Part shown: positions 9,901 to 20,987 of the stretch, one piece after another
Layout of the letters: every line of letters starts with the position of its first letter
Numbering within the stretch: the stretch's first letter is position 1
From: Gonium pectorale
Lineage: Eukaryota; Chlorophyta; Chlorophyceae; Chlamydomonadales; Volvocaceae
Length of the DNA: 64,000 nt
Reading direction: 5' to 3'
Assembly: GCA_001584585.1 (NCBI GenBank)
Contig: LSYV01000011.1
Span: 1,181,867 to 1,245,866, forward strand
The notes under the pieces: model-generated
Seen by the model: only the letters and a program-made list of their open reading frames with translations
Told to the model about the DNA's origin: nothing
Databases searched by the model: none
Translations under genes and position numbers: made by a program

Positions 9901-12342
9901 ATGTCTAAGGTCCTGCTGCTGGCGCTGCTGGGCGCCGCGGCGGTCCTTGGGGCCAGCGCTGGTGGGTTCCCGGTCGGGTCCCTTGTGATTGGCGCTCGCC
10001 GCAGCTTGAGGTCGCATACTGACTTTCTCTTTGCTTTGTTGGCTGCTATTCTATGTTATCATACAGAATCGCTCAGCGCCGGCGGCCGCAGGTAAGACCC
10101 GGACTTTCTGGATGTGATGCGTTGTCACCTCGCCAGAAATTCGGCGATGAAGCATTCTGGCCTGACAAACACCAGAGGTGTCTGTATATTGGTTACTGAG
10201 TATATGCCCGGTGGCTCCCCTGCTCGCCAGGTCGCTGCTTCAAAGGTCTGGCGCCTTCCCCGACCCCGAGTTTCCTTTCTGCCGCTGCGATGCGCGGATG
10301 CGCGCGAGCCCGTACCGTTTGAAGGTGGATAGCAACATCACTTACGGCGGCCAGAGCTGGCTATGCTTTAAGGTCACCGTGAACCTGGCGTCTGCGACGC
10401 TGTGCAACGTGACCGGTCCCACCCGCCCGAAGTGCTGTGACGAGGACATGGCGAAGATCGAGTTCAACATTGGTGAGTCGCTTGAGACATGTGGCCTCAC
10501 CACCGGGTTGTGGGGCGGGGTTGGGGTTTGCACCACCTACGCCGGTCGTGCAGGCTCCCCCTCTCACCCGTACACGCACAATGCCCGCAGATGCGCAATG
10601 CGTGAAGGACACGAACAACGCCCTCCTGTTCTACGGAGTGAACACCACCATTCTTGGCAAGACCTATTCGCCTGTGGTGACCGTCATCTCTGGTGATGTC
10701 GACAAGGACGACTCGAGCAAGGCCGTGCTCCGCATCTCGTCGTCCGAGCTGAAGATGCCGCAGGCAGTGGCCTCTGAGATGACTAAGCGGATTGGTAAGC
10801 ACGTGCGGGACGTGCGTGCCTACTACAAGCTCTGCCCGCCTAGCGAAGGATTACTTCGAATACAGGCATTGCTGCCCTCTGTTTCTGGTCAAACGAGCTG
10901 CCAAGCTGTTGGGCAAGATCATCATTCTATGTGTGGGGCATCTGAGCCGTATGCCTTTGCCCCGTGCCTTGACCCGCTGTCCGCTGCGCTTGGGTGTGTA
11001 GGTGGTGTTCCGGTCTGCTTCAACGTGAGGAGGAACCGCCAGTGCGCAACGCTCCAGGATTACTTCAAGAACCCCCAGGCGTATGCGCAGTATGCCATCT
11101 TCAACTCGGACAAGAAGTGCTGCCCCACTGGGGTCACCGGTTCCACCAACATTCCTCCGGGCCCCGTTACCCAGTCCCCGCCGCCGCCGCTTGTGCCGGT
11201 CGCCCAGAAGCCGCCGTCGCCACCGTCCCCGGTGCCCTCGCCCCCGCCGCCGCCGCCGCCCCGCCGCCGCCCCCTCCCCGCCTCCCCCCACGCCCGCCGC
11301 CTCCCCCTCCTCCTCCGCCTCCTCCTCCCCCCCCTCCCCCTCCTCCCTCGCCTCCCCCGCCCAAGGCCCCGCCCGCCGTCAGCCCGCCGCCACCCCCTCC
11401 TCGCGCCCCGGGTGGGCCTTTCCCTTACTGCAAGTGAGTGATTGGGAGGTGGGCCCGGCCGCTGCATGACGGTGTTGTAATGGGCTTCATGTGCGATGGT
11501 TTTCGGATATTGACGCTAGTAATGCATGTTCCAAGAGTGGATGTTTGTTTATGGATGTGGACGGTGGCCAAGCAAGTGCCTGCGCGTGAATGAACATGCA
11601 GATTCTGACAAGCCTCACATGCTGGCATGGTAGATCCTGTCATGTGCTATCCGCTGCGCGTTTTCAGTACCTCGTGCCCGCTGCTTTCGCGCGCTCGCAG
11701 CTGTGACACGAGGTCGGGCAGCAGCAACCCCTGGCGCGCTACCATTGCCAACAAGACGATGGTCACTACGTCCGGCCGGACCGGCGAGCGCGTGTGCCTC
11801 AGGCTGTTCATTGACGCCGATGCCTCGAGGGCTTGCAACGCCCTGCCCGCCACCGCGTTTAAGTGCTGCAAGACGCCGCTGCACAAGATTGAGCTCAGGG
11901 CTGACAGTGAGTGCAACAGGGACAGGAGGGCACTGCAGCAATGGCGGCACGGCCCAGGATGCCCCCTCGGAGCGGATGCGATGGTTCCGTGATCATTCCC
12001 ACATTCCACGCGCCCATGTCCGAAATCTGACGACTGCCTCTCCCCCCGCCTCACTGCCTTGCCCCACCAGACACCAACTGCAAGAGCTCTGTCGGCCCCG
12101 GCCAGCTGACTGGCCATGGTAAGGATGTGCCGGTGACCTGGGACTCCTCCACCCCCGTGCTGAAGTTCACCAACCTGGCCATCCCCATCGAGCGTGCGGC
12201 GGCCGGACCCGTCTTCCTCTGCTTCCAGTTCAAGGGCCCCTCGTGCACTCGGCTCACGGACATGTGCACAAATGGCATTTGCCGCGCGGCCGTGTTCGAG
12301 TCGGCCTCCAACACGTGCTGCCCGCCGTTCGACGTCAAGTAA
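9901..12342 (+). CDS. pherophorin, extracellular matrix glycoprotein
   Basis: Secreted structural glycoprotein of the volvocine cell wall/extracellular matrix. Seven exons: 9901-9961, 10067-10091, 10246-10472, 10591-10794, 11002-11433, 11701-11906, 12071-12342, about 475 residues. A signal peptide (MSKVLLLALLGAAAVLGASA) is followed by pherophorin domain 1 (FPDPEFPFCRC, GQSWLCFKV, KCCDEDMAKIEFNI, SDKKCCPTG), a proline-rich rod of roughly 90 residues (exon 5), then domain 2, starting FPYCNCDTRSG and ending with CFQFKGPSC and CCPPFDVK. The paired-domain-with-rod layout and the cysteine pattern are diagnostic of the family. Exon 5 needs one base more than the sequence supplies: domain 1 and the FPYC motif are in different frames, switching near 11258-11263 in a CCG run. 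Several N-x-S/T sites are visible. The rod is expected to be hydroxyproline-glycosylated, from family knowledge. Confidence 0.9.
11258..11263 (+). other. frame break in proline-coding repeat of the pherophorin
   Basis: Upstream, the frame reads PPPPPPP and then turns into Arg/Leu-rich sequence. The frame one base earlier reads on as proline through to GGPFPYC and the next splice donor. One missing base in GCCGCCCCGCCG would restore a single frame. Homopolymer or repeat miscall is the likeliest cause; a real mutation cannot be excluded. Confidence 0.75.
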
Positions 12343-13059
12343 ACACAAGGTCGCAGCCGTTGGCAGCCCTGAAATGTGGCGCCTTCCTCGTCCTGGGCCG
12401 GGCTTGATTGCAGGATGGGCCAAATTGTGTCGTCAGCCCGTTTGCAGGATGCTTTTCACATCTCGCTGGTACACACGCCGGTTCACAGCGTCCCAGTGGG
12501 CGTTACCGCTGTGATTGAGCTTTGGCTGCAGGCCGTGCGTGCGCTTGAAAGACTGGAGATTGATGTTTTGACTACAAGGTGAACCCAGATTAAGACTATT
12601 CCATGTGCCGTGTTAGCGCACAGACACCCCAGCAGGACTGGTCTGCGGCAGCGGCCTAGCTGGAGTAACCGTTTTAGTGCGCGCGCCCTGTGTGTGTGCG
12701 TGCGGAAGGTGAACGCTAACTTCTGACGTTGTCTGAGAGAGTTATTGTACCTCGCATTGCGCGTGCAAATGGCCAGTGCCAGCGCGCGCGATGTTCGATG
12801 ATGAGAGCGCGCCCTGCACCCGGGGCGCCCGCTTTTCCCTCGGATGACGTGTGGTAGGAGTGTGTGCTGCGTGCGCTGTGCCTCCGATGCAGCTGCTTGC
12901 TACCTCTTCCTTGATGTGCCACCCAGTCTTGACCCGTTCCCTGCCAGAGCAGGCGTTGTGACGCGGTAACGGCCAGGTTGATATGACGGTTGACTGATGC
13001 ATATGGGGCACGGGCGACTGCTCTTGGCCGTCCAGGCTGGCAAGGGCGCATGGCTAGTA

Positions 13060-13064
13060 TGTAA
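13060..13064 (+). terminator. TGTAA polyadenylation motif, pherophorin
   Basis: TGTAA about 720 bases after the pherophorin stop, in a non-coding stretch. It is the usual polyadenylation signal of volvocine algae; the actual cleavage site cannot be seen. Confidence 0.45.
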
Positions 13065-13309
13065 ATGCGATTGCATTGCTGTTTCTAAACTGCAATACTG
13101 CAAAACGTGCGCATGAAGCATCGTCTGACATTCATAGTACTAATGCAGCATCCAGCCGAAAACTGCGTCCCTAGGAGTCATTGCACCTCAAGACGTGAAA
13201 TGCAGCCATCACACCTCGTCGACCGCTCGCCGGGCCCTCGCACCCTCTCCATACAATCAGGTAACTATTCTGGTGACACGCCGGGAGGGCCCGGATCGTG
13301 AACCTCGCG

Positions 13310-13404
13310 CCATGCCCTGTACTCGGCGCTCAGCTGGAAACATCACACCCTCGGGTGTGTATGTCTGTAGAGGCTGCCTTACACGTTTCTCGTCCTCTTT
13401 TTAT
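13310..13404 (-). repeat. dispersed hairpin repeat, copy 4
   Basis: Inverse-sense copy: CCATGCCCTGTACTCGGCGC, then GCTGGAAACATCACACCCTC and the T-rich tail CCTCTTTTTATCAC. The stem arm is the same as in copy 1, but the loop is CTCG rather than TTCG. Confidence 0.75.
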
Positions 13405-13920
13405 CACAAACGCCGCATGGCTTCGGCCCTGAGCCGGCGTCCAGCTTGAGCCTCAGCACGGGGCGCTGCAGCGGCAAAAAGCGGGCAGAAGTTGCCCGTG
13501 TCAGAGGCGGCATCTGCCAACGACATTACGCGGGCCTGATATGTGGCGTGATAATGATAGAGGAGAGAAACGCAGAAAGCAAAGGGGAGTCTTTAAGAGG
13601 GAGAAATTAGTCGAAGGACATCGCCATGGACATGCGGCTCTTGATTGGGGGCGCGTCGCACTGGATCTTGTATCCTCAGCGTGCATATCACCAGATAAAT
13701 CATTATGATCACAGTAGCCATGCTGTGTACTCGGACTGGCTGCATACGAAATCAAAACATACAGTTCAAATGTTTGAATGACCCCCAGCTTCATGTCGGG
13801 TCACCCGCTCCACCACATGTCTTACATAACAACACACAGCCTACGAAGAGCCACATCTTCATCCGTCAAGCTTCATATAATTATGTGCACTGTACCGAAT
13901 ATGAACTTCTGACCCACGAA

Positions 13921-16900
13921 ATGCTTTCATACGCAGCTATACTGCTTGTGGCTTTCTTCGCTGCGGCGTCCGGGCAAGGGCAAGGTGTGAGCCGGCGAGT
14001 CTGCCGAAATTCCCAGGGAATGGAGTTGAACTGCGGCTGCCGAGTCAAGCACACAAGACCTTTTACCCTGCTGTGCCTTACTGCTGTGATGCAAATTTGT
14101 CTGCGCCCGGGTCCTTTTAACCCCAGAGCTGTGCGCCTTCAGCAGCCTTCGGCAACTTCTTCTCTCGTCGGAGCCCGGGGGTGGCCTACGTGCGTGCACG
14201 CGCTGTGCGCTAAATGCGCCTTCCTGCGCAGTCACGTGTGCTAGTTGCGCTGGGAGCCGGGGTCCCGTCGTCGCCGTCCTGACTGGCTGCATACCCTTGC
14301 CTGGAAGCATACGGACGGACACGCTCGGGGCTCTGCAGTGCCAGGATGCAGGTAAGCTGGATTAGGCTGGGGGCAGCAGCCTGCTTGGCTTCTTCCGCCT
14401 CTTTACAGCGTTGCCTCTGCGAATGCCCGGCCGATCACCTTAACATTGCGGCATCCCCTTTTCGCCGGGTCCCCTCCAGCGCCGCCCTCGCCACCGCCGC
14501 CCACAAGGGTCACCGGCACCGTCATCGTTCTACACTCGCACGGCGAAACATGGAACGACACGAGCGACGAGACCGATGTGTCTTACGCCGCCTTGTTCGG
14601 GGAGGGCGAAAACGAGAAGCGCGTGCGCTTCAACCTCGGCGCTGTGTCGGACGCCGCAGACGTTGTCACCGGCGATAAGGTGCGCGCCGACGCTCGCCCT
14701 CGCCGTACTCGTCCATTCCGCGCAGCTGCTTTACGCCCCAGCTCGGCATGGGCTCAGTCATTGTGGCGATCGGTTTACTGGCCCCTGCTCGGCATTAGAC
14801 CCATCACGGCGCGGGTAGGATTGGTTGAGTGGCCCATGCCATGATGTTGCCGCCCCACAAAGCCCTTGTCACGCCTGCCTTCAGCGATGTGCCTGCCCCG
14901 CCACCTGACCTTTCAACCCAACAGATCACGTTCACAGTAAGGCAGCAGGCCGCGGGCCAACGCCACCGGCAGCTGCTGAGCGACCCCCTGGAATGCGACC
15001 CGAGCTCGGGCCTGTGCCTTGACGCGGGACAGGCCACGCTCGAGTCGGCGGTCACCGCCAAGGGTAGGCGCCCTCAGCTGCCCGCTGGTGTCAACCCACA
15101 CTCGGTCTGCCGTGACGACTGCTGATGCGGAGCAGAGTGTACGTCCAGATACACTGAGATGACACTGAACTGCAAGTTGCATGGGGGATGGCCATGTCCG
15201 TTATAACTGTGTTTCACACACTACCTTATCCCCGGTCTGCTCCCACTTGCCAGACTTTGTGGTGGATGGCAAACCCGTAAACATTACGGGAATCATCTTG
15301 CACGCGTCCGTCTGCGACACGCCGGCCAAGATGTCCCTGGATGTGAGTGTCACACGTGGCGGCGCTCTCCGGTTGCCGCCATTTCGTACCATGGCGTCTG
15401 TCGGCGCGCTTTGCGCATCTCGGTGCTTCCCTTGCTTCCTAAAAGACCCAACATGCGACCCAACATGCTATTGCCTGCACGTGTGCAGTATGGGTCCGTG
15501 CGACTCTGACGGCTTTACACCAATGGCCGCAATATTGCACTCGCAGGCCCTGCGGGGCGCCCTGTTCAACGCGGACCAATCGTCTCCATCCAAGAATGTC
15601 ACGTTACAGCACTATTACGGCACCTGCTCGTACGGCAAGGTCCAGTTCCTCCCCCAAAATAACTTGGTCGCCAGCGTCTCCCTGCCTTGCAGGTGAGCAA
15701 CGTGGCCGCGCACTCCTGCACGTGTTGTGCAGGAGCCGTAAGGCAATGTGTGCTGGCCGTGCGACAAGGCCTTGAGCGCACCTGGGCGCTTCCGTGACCG
15801 CAGCGCCACGATCCCCCCCCCCCCGCCGCCCGCAGTGCACTTTACTTGACGACCAGCACCGGCCAGAGCGTCTTCTACAACAGCTCGGCCTGCGCCGATC
15901 CCGAGCTCTACGGCTGGCAGCGCGACGCCCTGGCGCAGGCGACGCAGGTGCGCCACATCGGCCCCCGCTTGGCTGCCACCGTGTCCCTGGCTAGCTGTCC
16001 GTACCGCGGAAGCCATGCACCTGATGACTTGGCTTAAGCATTGCAAATGCATGTGGTACACCATGTCGCCTGCGCTGCGACCAACTGAGCATTTGCCCCG
16101 GGCATCCGCGGGCGTGCTGTTGCGCGAACAGAAGCTTGGGGTGGCTGATGCTTCGCCCTTTAAGCGGCGCGTGCTCATCCTGCCCTACCGCCCTGCCTGC
16201 GCCTGGGCGGGCCTGGCGATGGTCGGCTGCGGAGTGACGTGCGCGACGTGGCTTAACCAAGGCAGCAGCACGGTAAGCGCCCACCGCGACGGGGCTGGCC
16301 GTCGCCCGTGGTTCGCCGCCGCACTGTCCTGCGCACAGCGCTGCTGCGGCCCTGGCCCTACCGGCCAGGCCGGCTGCCCATTCGTGCGCCTTCACTTCGA
16401 TCCCTAGCGGCACGGGGCGGGACCTGGGCGCTGCCGTGCGCATGTATGGCACAGCCCGCAGCAGCTTGTTATTCAAGAATCTAAACCGGACTAGGGACTA
16501 CGAGCAACACGCGCTCGATTAGGATCATGAATCCCGTGCTGAACCCGCTACCCAGCCCCTCTCCGTCCGACTGCCCGGCCACGTGTTGACCACTCACATT
16601 GAGCCCGTACCGCACCCCGACGGTCCAAGCGCGTCGTCCCAATCTCCTACTCCGCATTCCGCGTGCGTTGAGCCCTGGGCTCACGGCCAGCGCTCGGGCG
16701 CATCCCCCTGGAGAGGGGGGCTGCACCCCACTCTCCAACCCTCCCATATCCCTTCCGCACGCTGTCCTGCCACTGCCTCGTTGCTGGCGTGCGAATCCCC
16801 ACCCCCACGCGCAATCAAGAAACCCTCCCCGCCGCCAGCTCTTCATGCCGGACCTGTTCCACGAGCTCGGCCACAACATCGGCCTGCAGCACTCTTATCG

Positions 16901-18723
16901 CTTCAGCGACACCGGCCAGCCAATCGACTACGGCGACTGGACGGACCCCATGGGCAGTGGCGCCGCTGCCAACGACCCCTTTCAGAACAAGAGCATGGTG
17001 TGCCTATCTGCGCCCGTGGTAAGCAGCGGGCTGCACAAGAGCCTTGGCGAGGGCGGGCCATGCCGCAGGCCATGACCCCTGTCCGCCCGGGGCCTGCCGT
17101 GCAGTGTGCGCGTGCCGTCCAGTCGCTGAGGTGTTAATTTTTGTGCGGGCGCGTGGCCTCGGCTGGTCGCCCTGCTTGCGCTGCCCCGGACCTCACCCCG
17201 CCCCCCGGTGCCCCGCAGGCGTTCAAGGCGGGCTGGGCCCGGCCGGCATTCAACCTCTCCCTCGCGGGCCGTGTGGGCATTGTGCCCGCGTCCCCGCTCA
17301 TCGTCACCCTTCCGTCCATGCACCTCACCGACGCCAACTTCCTGTACATCAACGTGTCTAGCCTGCCGGACTTCATCCCCTCTTGGCCCGGGGGCGTGCC
17401 AGGAATCCCCCGCAGCAACCAGCTGTTCGTCAGCTACCGCGTGAAACAGCCTGCGCCGGGCTTTGACAGCGGGCTGGCGGACGAGCTCAGCCAGAAGGTG
17501 TGAGGCGTTTGTGGGCGGCGGTGTGCAGCGGGCGGCTGCGCCCTATTGCAGGTCATGGGGCCTACAGTGCAGCGGAAGAAGCCGCAATGGCGGGGGAGTT
17601 ATAGTCGGCCGGAGTCAGGTTGACGCTCCGGTGGGGTAGCTCTTAAGTCTTGACATGGGCCGAGCAGGGGTCTGGCAAGCATATGGCGTGGTGGGCACGT
17701 GCCAGGTGGCACGCCGCGTCGGTGGCCCAGGGGTCGCATCTGACAGTCTGCACCGGTAGTAGTTCCTGGATGCCAGTGAGTCCTCGTCAAACCTTTCTTT
17801 TGAGTCTCCCCTTCCGGTGCCCGCCGACATTCGCAGGTCTACGTGCACAGCTACAACACCACATACACGCTGCCCGTGCGCCCAGACATCAACCGCCCGG
17901 AGCTGCTGAGCACGCTGGTCGCGGTGCTGTCCGCGAAGGCAACCAGCGCCAAGGCAGGAGGCATGTCGGTCCTGACGCAGTACAGGTGGGCACGGCGTGA
18001 GGCTGCCGTGTTGTGGCTTGTGGGAGCCGGGTGGGTCGGATGAAAGCACGACATAGACATGGAGAAAGCACTGACCTGGTGCAGGTGTTAATGGGAGTTG
18101 CGGACACGTCGCAACTCCTCCCTGAACATGTCCCCACCTCCCAGCTGCACCCGCCTTGAACACTTTGACCCCAAGGGGCGTCCTTGTCGACAGCATTCCC
18201 AGTCACGAACCCCTACGTGGCACCCGTGCACGCCCGACATGGTCGCAGACTGGATTTCGGGAATCTGCCTGGGGCGCCTGGCAGTGTTAACGGTCTCGAC
18301 CTGCAGCCCCTGGTCCTCAACTCCACACACGCGGTTTTGCGCGTGTGCTACTTCACGGTCGCGTCGGAGGACTTGGCGGAGGACGGCTGCGGAAACGGTA
18401 TTGACGACGACTGCGACGGCTACGTGGATGGGGAAGACGCCGACTGCGCACCCCCAGCGCCCCCTCCACAGCCCCCACGCCCTCCCAGCCCTCCACGTCC
18501 TGCTCCAAAGCCGCCCAGTCCGCGGCCTCCGCCCAACCCGCGCCCTCCGCCGCCGACGCCGCCAAGCCCCCGACCGCCGCCAAGCCCCAAGCCCCCCCGG
18601 CCGCCGCCAAAGCCCCGGCCGCCGCCAAGCCCTAAGCCGCCATCATCTCCGCCGAGCCCGCCGCCGCCGAAGCGCAGGAAGCAGCCGCCGCCGTCGCCTG
18701 CCGCCGCCAGGCGTGTTGCGTGA
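13921..18723 (+). CDS. gametolysin-type M11 matrix metalloprotease with Pro-rich tail
   Basis: Secreted zinc protease of peptidase family M11 (gametolysin / Volvox VMP group), which acts on extracellular matrix or cell wall. Exons: 13921-13984, 14232-14351, 14480-14679, 14925-15063, 15254-15342, 15547-15692, 15836-15947, 16165-16272, 16839-17018, 17219-17497, 17837-17996, 18194-18723, about 708 residues. All phases agree, but the last join is tentative: a better donor at 17985 does not fit the phase of exon 12 unless a small exon is missed. Residues 1-20 are a signal peptide. PPSPPPP at about 62 precedes the protease region. The zinc site HELGHNIGLQHS is at about 334-345 and the Met-turn DPMG at about 362-365, so the full HExxHxxGxxH set is present. 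At about 598-617 CGNGIDDDCDGYVDGEDADC matches a MopE-like metal-binding motif. The final 90 residues are Pro/Ser/Lys-rich, like wall-protein rods. It lies 1.6 kb after the pherophorin, same strand. Confidence 0.88.
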
Positions 18724-20987
18724 GCAAGAAACGGCACCCGCGCTGCGCCGCGTTTACACGGAGCCCTTTGCGGCAGGGCCAGGAGCAGGGCGGCACTGTA
18801 CGCCAGCTGGTTGGCGTGGCTGCAGCGCTTTGATGTGGCTGTTGCAATGTGCAGGTATGTGACGTAGTCCGGCTGGTCCCATGCCAGCACTACAGCGAGG
18901 CAGGTTTATGCGTGAAAGGAAGTGGTAGACGTGGGAACGTGCATGCCAGTGAACGCAATCGCTTTGCTAGCTCTTGACTGTATGATCAGATGCCGGCGTA
19001 TTCATTGGCGAGCGGTGTCGCGCGGGGGTGGATAATGTGAATGGCACAGCTGCCATCTGTCCTGCAGGGTATGGTAGGCCACCATTTGTGGCAATTCATG
19101 TGCGCTACCAGCGCCCTTTTTCCATGCGTTTGTGCTAGGTCAAGATGCAGGCAGGGGTTTTGCTGCCTATGGCTATTCATCTGTTTCGGTTTTACGTTTT
19201 GAAAATGGCGGACATGCACCGTCCGGTCTGACTGGCTGTCTCAGGCAGCCACAGTCGAGCAACTTGGGGAGCCGTGCCAGCGGCCAAGCCGCAAGCGCCA
19301 TTCAAGCCATTTCCCCACTTTTGATTATGGGAGGAACCTGAAGTCCTCCTGGTTAAAATAAAATAATGACTCACGCGCTGCTTTGGCATGTCATTCTGGG
19401 CGGAACGGCCTGCGGCTGAGTGGGCAGGCCGAGCGGGTTGGAAGGAGGTATTGGGCTAGAATGGAAAGGGCGCGCGGAGAGTTGCGTTGGAGGGCCCCTG
19501 CGCACGTTTCGGGACGTGACCACCGTGCATACGTTTGGGCCGGATCCAATGCCTGGGTACCCGCGGGGCGATCAAGGGGCAATCGGATCGCGGCTGACGT
19601 CCATACGAAGAAAACAGCAACGTAGGATAGGACAGGTGTTGTATGGTGTCGTCCCGTTCAGGCCGACCTGTGAGTTCTAGTGCAGCGGGTATGGCTTTGG
19701 GATGTCCACCGCTGCAGCCTTCCGCGCGTGGGCTGACGTGTGCCCGGGTCGGTATCATGCGGGAGGATGTGGCCGACACTGCTGTTAACACTGCACCCAC
19801 GACACATCCTTGGGGCCTCGCTGCGGTTGGAGATGGGTGGTGGAAACGGTGGAAAGGATTCAGACCGGTAGGGTCCGTACCTAGTGTCGGGCTCCTGTAA
19901 CGATGAATAATTATTGACACATGGCGCCAGCCCAGTGTCCTCTCTCCGGCAGCAGTCGCGGCTGTGACACAGAGCGCGACAGATCTGCAGGTGGATCTTG
20001 CTACGGGAGCAAGAGCCCTGCTTCCCAATCACACTTGCCATACCTCTGTCAACAAACAACGGCGAACCTAGCCCGGCATGCGTGCCCAGCTTTGTGAGCC
20101 CGCTAGCTGCCTGCCGGCGTCAGTGTCATGTTTTGCCTGGCCTGCGCTAATGGCTATGCGCAGAGGAGGCACGCGAGGAGGTAGGTCGAGTTTGGGCACC
20201 CGTGCATCTGCACAACGGTCAGCCACGAGGTTCCTTGCCGGTTTCCCAACCCGACACCGACTCGGAAACCAATGCCGCGTAAGACCATCAACACATCTAA
20301 CCACTTGCCATGTACGCCTTCACAGGGCACGGTGAGTACTGGACACGGTGAGGACGCCGCAGACTACCACTGCTTTTAGGTCCTGCGTTGGATAAGCTGA
20401 CTGTACGTCCTGGTAAGGTTTGCCAAAGGCTTCATGAGGAGGCCGGTAGGTGCCGCACGCCGTGCCGCGCTGCACACAAAACCCGAACGAACGAACCTCC
20501 GAAACCAGGGCCTCAGGTTCACCCAAGTATTTAAGGAATGAAATAAGTCCTAAGGGACAGCTGCTTCGGAATTCCTGCGATCACCAGAAAAAAGCGCGTC
20601 AGGCCCAGGGCCCGCTGGCCTCGCCAGTCTCGGTTTCGCAGTCAAATTTCGTACTCATAGCTGAATATCATAATATGAAGACACCGGCATGTAACTTAAG
20701 AACACCTCGGCTCCGACACGTCCCGAGTCACGGTGGGCCTCATTACGCAGAGGCAAAGTTGGGCTTTCAGGCCCGAACGAGTCCCCTAGCACATACCCAC
20801 GCTGAGACAGAACCCTTTATTAGTTTCCTCCCTTCCCTCCCCCCTTCCCCGGACCGGACCCGCGAGCCTGCATCCCCGACATGCCCGCCCCTCCCTCCTT
20901 CCCCGCCTAGCCTCACGGTATCCCTGGGCTGTGACTGAACCCGCGGCTTCCCTTCACTCCTCTCACTTTGGCACGAGCAGCGGACAC
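18724..20987. other. intergenic, no gene seen
   Basis: Probable 3' UTR of the metalloprotease (a TGTAA occurs at 19896-19900, rather distant) and the 5' region of the ADP-ribosylglycohydrolase. I see no protein signal, RNA gene or clear repeat. Confidence 0.5.

Larger units (their letters stand above)
12343..13920. other. pherophorin 3' UTR and intergenic interval
   Basis: Contains the probable pherophorin 3' UTR up to a TGTAA at 13060-13064, a copy of the dispersed hairpin repeat (13310-13404) and the promoter of the metalloprotease, which includes an AT-rich CATATAATTA at about 13873. No coding signal seen. Confidence 0.55.
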
